Of a stretch of DNA of 64,000 nucleotides, positions 22,302 to 34,009 are shown piece by piece; the stretch's first letter is position 1, and each line of letters opens with the position of its first letter. Source of the DNA: Ulota crispa (Eukaryota > Streptophyta > Bryopsida > Orthotrichales > Orthotrichaceae). The DNA is taken from NCBI GenBank assembly GCA_963920765.1, contig OY987244.1:1614501-1678500 (forward strand). The letters are read 5' to 3'. The notes beneath the pieces were generated by a model, which saw only the letters and a program-made list of their open reading frames with translations, was not told the origin of the DNA and did not search any database. The position numbers were made by a program, and so were the translations under genes.

Positions 22302-23317
22302 GAAGAAAATAGACACAGTCTCTCAACTTTTTCTCGTGTATCTATAATTTCACTCCATGCATCACTCCAAGCATCACTCCAAGCACGAGCAGGTGTCTCG
22401 AAGACTTTTCACTAAGTCATCAAGGACAGCCAAAGTTGCGAAACTAGAGCCCAGGCCATAACTTAGTAGAGGCTTTTACGAATGAGTGATTGAGTGGTCA
22501 CCTCATTTCTATACTCAAGATAACAGCCCAACAGGGTATACTATTACACCGTGCCTACTGCCTTCATGAATTTTATTTACTAAACCACCTATAGCTGGTC
22601 CGCGGACATGTCAACCTCTTACAGCCCACAGTGGCATTCACAGTATCTGTAATTTCAACTTTTATTGAGAACTTTCATCCAAAAATTGACGGACCTAATG
22701 TTTTTTGGTAAGGAAGTTGGCAAGTACATCCATCTCTTCATCCAATTTATTTAATGTTAATGTACAGCACGGATGTCAAAATGAGGTAATTTAGGGCAAA
22801 ATCTTGCCCAGAAACTGTTAGCTGGCAATGCGGCAGAGACCTTAAACCTTAAACGCCAAGGCAGACATGGTTCGTCCGATAGTTAACAAAAAAATAGATG
22901 GAAAAAAAGCTATTTTACGTTTGATTGATTTTTTTTTCTAGAAGTCGATGCATGATCCATCACGGAAGAGAAAAAAAACTATTTCATCACATGCACTCAT
23001 GTTTTTAGGTAGCTCAAAATTTGAGAAAATTCACATACATGGTGTTACGGGTTAGGCCCCATGTTATCCTTCTTATAATTTCCATGAGGGTAGCATGCCC
23101 TATTGATATCATTATTATTATAATGATTGAACACTTATCACACGAATGTAGTGCTACAGCATAGAGCAGCCACAGTGACCATCCCTGGCCGTTTAGGGGC
23201 TAGCATGAGATAAAATACTACGATCACTAAATGTCTGAGATTTGAGACTTCGAACGATATTCCCGTATGTTTCCATTCACGACTTTCGAGTATTCTTTGA
23301 CTCCGTTTCCTTTGCAG

Positions 23318-23407
23318 GTTTCGTGGCCGCGGCCCGTGGTTACTTATCGTTTGGTTTACTTACAGCAATGACCATCCTTGTCTTAGTTATTTGCTTGACT
23401 AACAAAG
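23318..23407 (+). CDS. Membrane-span exon of an unrecognised small gene
   Basis: Exactly 90 bp (30 codons) between a textbook acceptor GTTTCCTTTGCAG|GT and donor AACAAAG|GTACTG, phase 1 at both ends. It encodes FVAAARGYLSFG followed by LLTAMTILVLVICL, one membrane helix. Joined to 24289-24350 the frame continues cleanly to a stop, with a charged tail after the helix, as in a tail-anchored or small membrane protein. No family recognised. Confidence 0.45.
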
Positions 23408-24288
23408 GTACTGTCTTGAACTCCCGATTGAACTTTCGGATTTCTAGCAAATATTACGGAAGGACAGGATGAATTCGTTGACGTTGCCAATTTATGCAAT
23501 AGTTTGAAGTATCTCGACCCCTAAGTTAGTCGCCTTCGCGAGGGGGGGCTGAATCTACCTTGCGAGGTCAAAGTTACATATGACTTGTTCAGCTACAATT
23601 GCTCCGCTGAGCACTGACTGTACCTGAACTCCTGCACAGGCCTCGGCTGGTTTTCGGTGCGGCACTCCACTGCGCCAAATAGTAGTAAATTATGTCATGT
23701 CGGAAGCTGTGCTGTTGTACTTAACTTATATTTCAAGCTTGTATCAAATGGGACTCTCACATCGAGAACGATGCACAAGTTTTAGAATGATCTCCTGTGC
23801 TGTAAGTTGGACGGTTGGTGTTCGACATCAATACTTCTTAGTCTATATAACTTACATACAAACACGGACACAGGAAGGATTTTGCGTACTGAGAGAAAGT
23901 CTACTCCGGAATCGGTTTCAATTTTCTAGAAATATTAGCCTGAGTGTTCTTTCAGTTCTTGATGTAGCAATGACTCGCGCTCTGCTACTGCAGGGTAGGA
24001 TCGGTGATCGATGATCGATGTCGATCAGTACCTGAGATTCTCCTATTGTATAGGCGAGGCACCTCTTCTGTTTGTGTTCTACACAGCACCTCTGAAAATC
24101 TCTAGATGTATCATTACCTAGTCATCGAACTGATTGTGCACTAGCAATTAGCAAAGTGTGTTGAGCAGTCGGAAGACATTTTTTCAAGTACGTTGCTTTG
24201 GACCGGTATGACAAATAACTATGTATATATGGTGGAAATCGATAGCTTATATGTAGATATGCTGTGTGCTAATTTTGCTAAGTTACAG

Positions 24289-24350
24289 AAATCTTTGTAG
24301 AAGAGTTTTCCCAAGAGTTGCAGAAGAGAAAAGTCGAACAAGAATATTGA
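24289..24350 (+). CDS. Probable terminal exon of the small membrane-protein gene
   Basis: The acceptor GCTAAGTTACAG|AA is in phase 1 and fits the donor at 23408. The frame reads IFVEEFSQELQKRKVEQEY and then TGA at 24348-24350. A short charged coil after a membrane helix is plausible as a cytosolic tail. Assignment rests on phase and splice-site match only. Confidence 0.4.
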
Positions 24351-26377
24351 TCGATAGTCTTGTAGGCTGTCGACGATTCTTCTTCCTTGTGTGGATGTCT
24401 ACCGTTTGCTTTCGTGGTTGGTCTAGTACTCCAGTAACCTGGAGTAGTACCTTTCAGATCTTGCCTCCTCTTTGTTGCTGTTTTGCTCTCGATTTTTTAT
24501 ATTAGATTTGTTCTCTCGGAGCTCGACCAGGTGTACTCACACACCTGATGTCTTCTTATGGTAAGAGTGGTGTTAGACAGGGTCTAGTATCTAAGGAGTC
24601 GAATGAATCAAGTACACCCTGGTTTGCACTTTCAATCCCAGGCTCACTTTGCTAAGAGTCCAGGCCTCCAGGGTCACGAGCACCAAAGAAATACTTGCCT
24701 TTTTTATAAGCAGGATGGTCAACTTTTGTTAGAGTATAAAAGATATGTCTCAAAGTACTAAAATAGAGACACTTAAGTACAGTTAGCTCTAAAAACTGTG
24801 CCTGTTATTGATCTGAGGATGTAGATGGGCTTTTGGAAAAGTTTCTATTATGTTGTACCTCGCCACTTTCAGGAACGCAAAATCTAGAACACAAATAACA
24901 TTTTTTTGCTGTGTATTTTATATTCCGGCATGCATATTTGATTAGTGGTGCAATAGGCTCACTTGGTTTCCTTTGGGATTCCTTGTTTTGTCTTTCAGAC
25001 TTTGATGCTGAGTGAGTAAGCATCTGGATCTTCAACATGCAAGGCTGTAAGGGCTGTCATCTTTTCTTAGGTACTTACGTAGTTACGTAATCATTCAGGA
25101 TGTTTACAAAACTCATTGTCAGTATAAAATAATTCTTAGGTGGGAAGGGTTTTGTTTAGTGTCTACCAATAGTAGATTTTTGTTCATTTCTTTTTTTCCT
25201 TGTGGACATCTTCTATTTTCCATATTAAATATATTCATGTATAATTAATACCATTTTCTACTGGATGTACCGTTGCAGAGGGCTACCATGCTAGGACGAG
25301 TTTCGTTGTGTTGATATCAAAAACCAACCATTGGTCTGTCACGAAAGTAATGAGTTCAAAAGAATCCACTTGAAGGATACGGTACGTTTGCAAAGTTGAG
25401 ATGTCTGGATATCTCGAAGTGTGGGACTCACACAGACGACATGAAGGACCACTGGCTGGCAAGCTTTCAACAAGGACGGGTGCCAAGTGCCCAAATATGG
25501 TTGGAAGTGACTCGGATTTATATATTGACAGCTATTGAATTTTGAAATAAATTTATTTCAACATTTTGGAAGATGGGCTTGATTGCGCACTTGGAAATTT
25601 GGAATATCATGGACAGGATGGATACACGGCCTTGGTATTGCACATCTTGGATTTGTGGACATAGTGCTTCTGAATTTTGACGTGTATTTTCTATGCAACA
25701 TTTATTTTCTCAACTTTCAAAATCAAATGATTCAAGTCAGCGGATTTTTTTTTGGTAATTTGTCTCCAGTAGGTGAAAAATCTAGCCAATAATACATCAT
25801 CCCACTATTTATAGAGCAATGGGCTGGAGCCATTGCAAATCTGGCGAAAACAGATTTACCCTAAAAAATGTCTTGATTCAAGTCTAAGCCTACATGGTTG
25901 GAGCCTTGGAGGCATAATGAAGACTCTTGGAAAACTCTTGGCAAAGAAGGAAGCATGGATTTGGGTTTGGACAAGTTGGATTTGTGAATCAAAACTCGAA
26001 AGTTGTTCCAAGTATTATCTTTCTAAAAAGCAAAAAATTAGGATAAGGGACCGACATAGGTACACACGGGCTTTTTTTTTAGTTAGGTGATAGGATGAGA
26101 CTTGGTTTTGCATTATTTGAAATGAAAAGCTATTGAATTGAATTTCAGCAATGCTACCCATACACGCATACACCATAGTTGCATATCAAGCAAGGTTGTT
26201 ACTTTGGGCAACATTTGGTTGTCAAACAGCACAAGCGTATCTGCGTATTGCTTAACCTTTGAATGGCCCATAGGCCATCTTTGGCCGTATGTACGGCCGT
26301 ATATATAACCGTGTTTGAGCTGCTTTGAGGGCTTTCCAAAAAAAATTATGCACCCACCATTGTACAACCCTTCAATA
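24351..26377. other. Gene-free stretch with near-average base composition
   Basis: No repeat termini and no convincing exon. It is less AT-rich than most intergenic DNA here, so diverged untranslated or regulatory DNA of the preceding gene is possible. A right end of a TTAA-type element (CCTTTTAGGGG|TTAA) occurs alone at about 26467-26481. Confidence 0.4.
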
Positions 26378-26482
26378 TGTATGGTTGTAACACTTAATTT
26401 CTAGCTAATTCAAATTCTGAATATTGATTATGACCGTATTTGGTACCAAATCTCTATATCCAAGGGCCTTTTAGGGGTTAAG

Positions 26483-26787
26483 AAGACATGACAAATGGAC
26501 GTGTCCATTTGCTTATGTTTTTAAGGCATTTTTAAGATTTTGACTTAAAAATAGAAGAAATTATCATTTTTCATTTTATTACATGATATGGTTTTGAATC
26601 CACATTTTGACTTCACATTGACAACAATAGGTGTTACTAGCATGTACAAAAAAAGTTATTTTTATTATTTTGTACCATTTTTTAAAGTCAACTATGAATT
26701 GACTATATTATTAGACTGACTTTGAGCTCAATTGAGCACTTTGAACTTACGTGCAAGCAGGCGGACAGGCGGCCCAATGTGACACCA
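26483..26787. mobile_element. Copy of the ATGGTTGTTACAT element, left end unclear
   Basis: It shares TCCACATTTTGACTTCA, GAGCTCAATTGAGCACTT and CAGGCGGCCCAATGTGACA with 5754-6119. The right terminus is recognisable. The left is replaced by unrelated DNA including an isolated TTAA-element end. Confidence 0.6.
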
Positions 26788-27718
26788 TAATACCAAGGTC
26801 TTACTCTTAGTTTGGTTCAACTATGGAAGGACCTAGCATTCAAAATCTTCATAACGAATGGAAATGAATAAGTCTCAGATTTACTTGAGTTTGGAAATTC
26901 AGTTTTCTTATCCATCCGTAAGTTTTTAGAATCTTATGTTAGCTTCTCAACCTTGATAACCGTATATTTACTATGTTTTTTTTCAACTTTGGTACAATTC
27001 ATAGACAACAAATACAATACTTAGGGAGCTAGTTTTTTAGACTAAAAAGGACCCTTCTAAAGTTGTTTAAAAAATGAGTAGGAAAAATATGTAGATTACC
27101 ACTACAATTAAAATTGAAAGCTTTAACTATAAAGATTTTGAATGTGAAATATATTCATTTTAAATCATAATCAACTATTAAAAAATTCAATTTTTTTTGT
27201 TTTACTTTAGTTTTATTTTTTATACATTAGAAGAAAAATGAGCTCAAGAGAAGGCCCTTATGGGAAGTGGTTAGAGGGGTCAAAAGCATTTAAATATAAT
27301 GTTCTTTTTCAAATAAAAAGAGACTAATCTCCTATACCCGCTTACAAGTACTTCATGAGAACATTTTCATTTTACAATATCATATGCTTTTTGTTTGATG
27401 AGTGTCCTTGTTTTGGATTGGGAATTCTAGTCCTAGTTTATTCTTGTGTCCCACTAAAGGTCCTTGCATTTGTCGTTGTCATGTTATAATATTGTTTTCC
27501 ATCATCAATCCTTTTGTTGTGTACCAAGGTACATTTGAGTACCTAGAGACCTTGGTGTAGGTACTCGACCTATGCTTCTCCTACTTCAATAAATAGGGTA
27601 GTTTGTTAAGGTGTAGGGGCCTTCTCTTGAACTCCTTTTTCTTCCAATGTGTTGCTGAGTTGAAAAATAAGCTTCAATAATACAAAAATGGTTGTTTTCT
27701 AAATACATGGTTTGAAAG
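26788..27718. other. Gene-free AT-rich stretch
   Basis: No coding signal and no recognised element ends. Confidence 0.4.
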
Positions 27719-27746
27719 TATATATATATATATATATATATATATG
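27719..27746. repeat. (TA)n microsatellite
   Basis: About 14 uninterrupted TA units. Confidence 0.95.
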
Positions 27747-27835
27747 AATATGAATAAACTTATTCCAATTCTTAAAGAGTTATTGGTCAATACTAATAAT
27801 TTGGTGGAGTTCAATTTTAATATGATTGAGGTCTG

Positions 27836-28180
27836 AGGTAGGAGGTTCTAGTTCAAAGCAAGCTCAAAAATGGAGCACCTCCTCAAACGTGCTTTGTGTG
27901 TACATGTTGTTTTTCATAACCCTTCCACAATGTATATGCAATGTACATTTGAGGAGGTGCTCCATTTTAGAGCCTTATGGCCGTTCCACCTCAAAATTTC
28001 ATATCTAATTCCACAAAGTTCCAAAAAATATGAAACAAATATGAAACAACTTGGGTTAGATGACAATTTTTTTAATCTTTCAAGGAAAATTTGTTGAAAA
28101 TATTTCAAGAATTTTTATCTATCCAAAATTCAGTTTCAAGCTTTCAGCCCTTAGATACTCCATTCATGAGCCTCCTACCT
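27836..28180. mobile_element. AGGTAG-family MITE
   Basis: The ends are AGGTAGGAGGTTCT and GAGCCTCCTACCT, with TA on the right and TG on the left. The inverted repeat extends inward through AAAATGGAGCACCTCCTCAAA. Interior resembles 58331-58643. Confidence 0.7.
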
Positions 28181-28927
28181 TAGTTCAAATAAGTTTGTCA
28201 ATTGTGGGACAATAAATAAAACATGTCACTAGTGTATAGTGTAACTATACTTTGAGTTGCATGTTGAATATTAAGAAAAAGGTAGCAAAGAAATTGAATG
28301 CTAATTCTTATATGTGGATAGTATGGTCATACTCTTAACATTTCTTGAGGTGGATATTGGATAATGAAACCATTATTATTTCTTTGTTTAGCATATCCTA
28401 TTTTTTGAAATTCATGCAAATAAGGGATACATTTTGGTACTTTGCAAGTTTGTATTGCATTGCAATAGCAAAATCAAGCTTTTGAAAGTCAAAAAAATAT
28501 ACTATGATCTAAAAAATAGTACCATATTGTATTGAGCAAACCATTGAAAAGCCTTAAATTTCTATTTTCTACATCAATGAGTAGTTAATATCACTCTTTG
28601 AGAGGCCATAATCACAAGTTTCAATTGCTCAATAGCAAAATCATTGCAATAGTGCAACCAATCTTGCAACGTGCAATGGAAATATTGTTTGCAATGAATG
28701 GTAGATCTTTTTGTGATAGGACAACTCTTTTTTGTGAAAGTTGTGAACTTGTGATGTAAACTTATTTTCCACAACAAGGAACTTGTATGATAGTGTCCTA
28801 ACTTACTATGACTATTAAAGTTTCTTTTAGCAGTTACTTAGTTTGTTACCTTATAGACCAGTTCCAATTCCCAAGAGAAAGCCCCATATCACTATATTTT
28901 TTGTACTTTGTCTTCTTTTTGTTGTCA
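28181..28927. other. Gene-free stretch
   Basis: AT-rich, with no exon or element ends recognised. Confidence 0.4.
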
Positions 28928-28930
28928 TAA

Positions 28931-29611
28931 GAGCATCACTACTCGGCCTCTTTTTTGAGGCCAAGTTTGGCTTGCAAATTGGGGGAGCATCCACTTTTTA
29001 GGCCGCGAGAAAGTGGATAGCCCCATGCCCCCATCCATGGCCTCTTAAGAGGTCAATTGTGGGAGGGAGGGGGAAGAAATTGTTCTAAAGGTTGGTGAAT
29101 ATCAATGCCAAGTCACTCCCAATTCTTGAAGCCGTGGAAACTCCATTTTGTTTTGTCTCACTATGTTTTGCAAGCCGTTTGGGAGCCTGCAAGCAAACAA
29201 TGCAATATTAGTTAATTTTGGAAAAATGGTACATTTTGGGACTTTTAGGAAATGAGTTAGGAAGTTTGAGGTGATCACCTCAAACTGACACTTGCCCTCA
29301 CATGAAAGGAGAGATTTGCAAGAAAAAAAGTCTTAGTGACTCAAACTAAATCTAATACCTTCAAATCTGATTTTAAAGTAACCTTTTGGGTTTGAGGGGA
29401 AAACAAAGTGAGACCCCTGTTTTTCCCAAATTAACGAATATCTTGTTTAACCCCCTTTTGCAAGCCGACCAAGCCGACCAACATTTGCAAGCTGACCTCT
29501 TCACAAGTTCATCCGTTTTCCAAGGCCAGAGGGCCAGTGGGGCAGTTTTGGAGGCCAATAGCCACAAATCATTCGTTTGGGGACTAGTTTTGAGGGCAAG
29601 TGGTGATGCTC
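28931..29611. mobile_element. PIF/Harbinger-type (Tourist-like) MITE
   Basis: The ends are GAGCATCACTACTCGG and CAAGTGGTGATGCTC, with TAA flanks at 28928-28930 and 29612-29614. It is GC-richer than its surroundings. A second MITE (about 29196-29447) is nested inside. Confidence 0.85.
29196..29447. mobile_element. AACACC-family MITE nested in the Harbinger-type MITE
   Basis: Its interior matches the family (TACATTTTGGGACTTTTAGG, CACTTGCCCTCACATGAAAGG). The termini are diverged (AATATTAGTTAATTTTGG and CCCAAATTAACGAATATC), and the duplication cannot be read. Confidence 0.65.
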
Positions 29612-29907
29612 TAAGCTGAGCAACAATGGCATCATCTTCTCTCACTTTTTGACCTTGTAGCGTAGCACAACACTATTGTCATCGTATAAGATATCTCCAT
29701 TTGGAACATACTGCCTTCACGGTTTCATCTGAGTTTCTTCACAAGGAAAGAGATTGACAAACACTCTTCTAAAAAGTGTTGATTGAATTGAAATTCTTGA
29801 CAGCAAATGTTCCACAATTGCTAATCCTCTAGTTGGACTTAAAAGCACACCAAAAGATTTGGTGCAGCAAAGGTATTACCATTTCCTTTATCAAAAGTGA
29901 ATATCAA

Positions 29908-30419
29908 AACACCATATTAGGTAAAGTGGGCAAAAGAGCACATTGTGGGACTTCTAAAGATTTTTTGAAGGTTTGAGGTGATCATCTCAAACCAAGTTCC
30001 AATGTCTTTTTTGGTACATGTGTCCTCACTTGAAAGGAGAAATTTGAGAGGGAAAAAACTATAGTGGTTTAGATTGAATATAATACCTTTGAATCTGGTT
30101 TAACCCCTGAGTGCCTAGGCCATATTCACTCAAATCCATACCCTTGTGTACTTAGTTCAATAAAAGTATTATCTAAGTAGAGTCAAATAGCTTGAATTTT
30201 TTTGAGTGGTAGTAGACACATGCCTAAAGGTACATGAAAAAGTACAAGTCCTTTAACTTTACCATTAAAAAGAGGATAAGAGTCAAACTTGAACTTTTTT
30301 GAAAACTGAGCACCCCATTTTGGGGTGCTGGGGCGCTCAAGGGTTAAGGTAACTTTTTGGGTTTAAGGTGGAGTACAAAATGGTACCTCTGTTTCTCCCA
30401 ATTTACCTAATATGGCGTT
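29908..30419. mobile_element. AACACC-family MITE (duplication TCAA) split by a TTAA element
   Basis: The ends are AACACCATATTAGG and CCTAATATGGCGTT, with TCAA at 29904-29907 and 30420-30423. The element is interrupted at GGTTTAA by the 240-bp TTAA element 30104-30343. Confidence 0.9.
30104..30343. mobile_element. TTAA-flanked element, 240 bp, GAGCGCC subfamily
   Basis: The left end CCCCTGAGTGCC and right end GGGCGCTCAAGGG lie between TTAA at 30100-30103 and 30344-30347. Sister MITEs read CTGGTTTAAGGT at this point (12583, 33314), so a single TTAA was duplicated. Confidence 0.92.
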
Positions 30420-30657
30420 TCAAGCTCTTAAAGAGGCAACTGAGGCCATTATGTGGCTATAATCTTTACTCAAAAAAGTTGCAACTCCAACAAGTCAAAC
30501 CAATATAATTCCATTGCAAAAACTGAGGGAGACAATGTTATCAAATTGATGTTCACCACATTGAAATAAGATCAAGTAAATAAGTATTGAGTACCTCTTT
30601 CCTTAGTCCTTACCATGTTTTTTTTTTGTCTTAACAAATATACATTTGCAATACACA

Positions 30658-31031
30658 AGGTTATTACATTGGACTGCTTGTCTGTCCGCTTGCCCGTATG
30701 CCCAAAATATCAAATTGAGCTTATGAACCATTTGATGTAATCAACTCATAGTTGATTTCAATAAATGATAAAAAATGACACAAAAAACTTACTTTGTACA
30801 TGCTAATGACGCTCATTGTTATTTGTTGCCAATATGGAGTCAAAATGTGGATTTAAAACCACATCATGTAGTAAAAATGAAAAATAGTAATTTGATTCTT
30901 CCCTTTTTAGGTCAAAACCCTAAAAACACCCTAAAAAGAAAGTGGGGATAGACGTGTCTGTTGGTGTTGTTTGTTTTTTACATCTGCTTGTGCTATTCGA
31001 CAATCAAATCTTGCCTGAAGTAACAAGATTT
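30658..31031. mobile_element. Copy of the ATGGTTGTTACAT element, reversed
   Basis: The left end GGTTATTACATTGG and right end GAAGTAACAAGAT match the reverse complement of 5754-6119 along its length. The target duplication is not readable. Confidence 0.65.
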
Positions 31032-31474
31032 CATGACTCCAACCTTAGCCCGTAACAGTGCCAGCGTCCACTTCCATGCAGTCATGCAGAGTGTGTACGA
31101 TGGATGACTTCAAACGCGTATTGCAGGAACCCTGAATGTTTGGATTGTTGATGCTTTGAAATGTTATCTGCTTTAGTGAACTAGAAGGACTGCAGGGCTG
31201 TAGAACATGCCGGTGCCTCAAATGTTGCAGGAATAAGCTCAGAGTGTTTTTCAAATGCTAAGTTATGACCTTTAATTCTGCACTTCTGCATGTTACAATG
31301 GTCCATGGTAGCAAGAACATGGCTGAGGGAGGGAAGGCTTAAAGATTAATATTATGGATTAAAATTGTGAATTCAACTTCCTGTTGTACTGCACATCTTT
31401 TAATTATTTATTTTGGCTGCAAGACTCTTGGTAAGTTTATTTTGGTTGAATTGCTGATTTGGTTTGTAAACAGT

Positions 31475-31564
31475 TGTGAGGCTGTGACCCACGAAGAATT
31501 GGAGACCCGTTGTGGATTCGACCAGTCTACAGGAGACTCAGCTGCTGCTATCTGTACAGATTAA
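31475..31564 (+). CDS. Possible terminal exon of an unrecognised gene
   Basis: After TTGTAAACAG the frame reads CEAVTHEELETRCGFDQST and runs to a stop at 31562. Composition is more gene-like than the flanks, as is 31040-31250, but no partner exon could be joined. A strong donor at 31430 would leave an intron of only 44 bases, shorter than plants normally use. Confidence 0.22.
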   Translation, partial: CEAVTHEELETRCGFDQSTGDSAAAICTD

Positions 31565-31644
31565 TCTGAGAGACAGACATCGCATGTTAGGTCAGTTGTC
31601 ACAAACTCAATAATCCATCATCATTATTTTGTATAATTTGGTCA

Positions 31645-31845
31645 AGGTAGGAGGCTCTAAAATGGTGCTAGGTCTAAAAGCATCCTTCAAATATTTAGCA
31701 TTGTCATTGATAAGTTACTTGAGTTTAGATGTAAACTAAACCCACTTAACTCATCAATGACAATGATAGATATTTGAAAGAACATGTCAGTAGTACTTAG
31801 AAGTGGATGTTTTTAGAACTTGCACCATTTTAGAGCCTCTTACCT
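31645..31845. mobile_element. AGGTAG-family palindromic MITE, 201 bp
   Basis: The ends are AGGTAGGAGGCTCTAAAATG and CATTTTAGAGCCTCTTACCT. The arms continue nearly to the centre, making a near-complete hairpin. TA lies on the right and CA on the left. Confidence 0.75.
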
Positions 31846-32129
31846 TAGTATATATGCACTTATTTCACTTTTACCTCCTTCTGTAATGTGTCATTGATTT
31901 AGTTATGGAAGCTTTCTTACTAAAATTTGAAATTCTAAGAATGATATGTTTGTAATGTTTTTAAGTCTTTTGCAAATTCACAACCTTTGAAATAGAAATA
32001 AAGGTGAAGAACCTGAAAACTCCAATTTTTATTTAATGATAAATAATGCTATTCAAAGATTGAAAATTTACATTTGCAATACTAATTTATAAAATGCATT
32101 TAATACATATTTAAGGGATAACATTACAA

Positions 32130-33010
32130 AAGATAGACCAATTACTATGTCCCATACTATTAGGGCTAGCTTGCACTAATTCAAGTAGAATAGCCAAATA
32201 TGTGACTTGTAAGTTGCACTACAAAAGTAGTTCATTATAATTTAGGTTAATTTAATAAGTTATGAATTATAGTATTTAAATGCTATCTCAATTAACTTGA
32301 TTAAAGTGCTCTTTTACTAGCGTGACTAAATTGTCCAAAATTTCAAAGAGATTTTACTAGCATGTAGTATTGTAGTTCAATTACAGTGCGTGTAATACAC
32401 CACATTAAGGCCTTTGCCACCATGTTGCTACTTGAGAGTTGAGGCTTGAGCCCTGAGGGGCAACAAAAGATTGTGACCAAAAATTCAAAATCCTACCTTG
32501 GAAACAAGTGCAAGAAGGCATGAACACCATATTCATTAAATTGGGAAAAATGGAGGTACCATTTTGTACTCTACCTTAAACCCAAAAGGTTACCTCAAAC
32601 CATATTCAAAAGTATTAGATTCAGTATGAGCCACTAAGATTTTTTCCCTCACAAATTCCTCCTTTTAGGTGAGGGCACATGTATAAAAAAAAACGATGGA
32701 GCTTAGTTTGGGGTGATCACCCCAAACCTTCAAAAGTCCCAAAATGAATGTTTTGACCCAATTTAATGAATATGGCCATGATAGTGGGTTAGCCATTACT
32801 CACCCAAATTACTATGAAAAAATACCACACTATTCAAAGTCTTGCATTGATTCAAATAACTCCTTTTCAATTTTTATAGAATGTTAAATCAAAATTAAAA
32901 ATTGCAAATCATATCTAGAATAGCAATTAAGTGATTAACTACCACGTTTTTGTATGTTAGGAAATTCTTAATAATTTTAATTTGTATCAACTTCCTAAAT
33001 AATCATTCAA
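32130..33010 (+). repeat. Duplicated block, copy 1 (right part)
   Basis: Matches 54200-55140 in order. The region around GCACTAATTCAAG (32175) pairs with GTGCTAATCCAAG (54238). The stretch GCAACAAAAGATTGTGACCA (32461) pairs with GCAAGAAAAGGTTGTGACCA (54913). CACCCAAATTACTATG (32800) pairs with CACCCAAATCAATGTG (54985). The MITE 32523-32776 is absent from the partner. This extends the duplication to about 33 kb. Confidence 0.6.
32523..32776. mobile_element. AACACC-family MITE with duplication CATG
   Basis: It begins AACACCATATTCATT and ends AATGAATATGGC (last bases lost), with CATG at 32519-32522 and 32777-32780. Its interior lies in the opposite orientation to 7628-7885. The paralogous site near 54970 is empty. 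Confidence 0.85.
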
Positions 33011-33128
33011 GAAAATAAAAAAATGGCAATCACATGACCGCACATTATTTGGAGTTCCACCTTTCTAGGATAATGGTCTTTCTAAGAGAATCTACAATCA
33101 TGTTATCTTATGCAATATGAATGCTACA

Positions 33129-33395
33129 AACACCATATTTGTTAATCTGGGAAAACAGTACATTTTGAGACTTTCAAATTTTAAAGTGAAAGTTTTAGGA
33201 GGTCTCCTAAAACCTAGCTCGCAGCGATTTTTTGTACACTTGTCCTCACCTAAGAGGAGGAATTTGCGAGGGAAAAAATCTTAGAGGCACCTATTGAATT
33301 TGATACCTTGAAATTTAGTTTAAGGTAACTCTTTGGGTTTAAGGTGGAGTACAAAATGGTACCTGCTTTTTTCTCAAATTAATGAATATGGTGTT
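33129..33395. mobile_element. AACACC-family MITE with duplication TACA
   Basis: The ends are AACACCATATTTGTTAA and TTAATGAATATGGTGTT, with TACA at 33125-33128 and 33396-33399. Confidence 0.92.
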
Positions 33396-33967
33396 TACAC
33401 TAAATGTTGCTTATAGGTTGCCTTAACAATTAGGTTGCTTTACCATGGTAAATTACCTTGTGACTTATCACTTGGTCACTTGGAAGCGCATGCAATTCTT
33501 TAAATACTTGCCACTTTATTGTTGTTGCTAAGCCCAAGCCCTTTAATTATGATTTTCTGTAATAAATTTTGATGAGAATTGCTGTAGCACCAGTAAATAT
33601 TTATATAGTGTAAAATGTTGAGAAATTAGTGTGAGGCAATCTAATCGCAATATTCCGTGTAGGTGAGGTGAGCACTGAGCAATGGATTGATATAATGTTG
33701 ATTTTCACATTCCAAACTCTAACTAGCATACAATATTTACACTGAGATTATGGTACTGAGAATGTTCCCTCTGATTTTATTGGCTCTATAAGAAAGCACT
33801 TCCTAAGTAACCCACTGCGGGATATTCCAGGTAATGACACAACTAAGGTTTGATGTATAATACAATGGCCCCAACTGCAATTCTTGAGATTTCACATCCA
33901 TTCGACGTTGAGCGAGAGTGCGAGTGCGGCTTCTCATCCTTTTCGGCTCGAGTTCTGTATCGAAATC

Positions 33968-34007
33968 ATGGCGCGACGAGGGCGAGGGGGTAAGGATGGC
34001 GACGATG
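33968..34007 (+). CDS. Probable first exon (MARRGRGG...), likely acidic gene copy 2
   Basis: An ATG lies in a GC-richer island (33880-34210), unlike the repeat-filled DNA around it. The frame reads MARRGRGGKDGDDG and meets a strong donor GATG|GTAAGATG in phase 1. A second donor, GGGG|GTAAGG at about 33991, is also in phase 1. The downstream exons at 35754, 36758, 37333 and 38289 all take phase-1 introns, so this is the simplest start for that gene. The link is inferred, since 1.7 kb of intron separates it from exon A. Its copy 1 equivalent would lie outside the window. Confidence 0.35.
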
Positions 34008-34009
34008 GT

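Noticed and set aside
27719-27746. TA run as a possible centromeric or origin signal
   Set aside because: A simple 28-bp microsatellite with no associated higher-order repeat.
29373-29645. Overlapping open frames of 90 and 77 codons
   Set aside because: They lie at the junction of two nested MITEs; the frames come from the element's terminal sequence.
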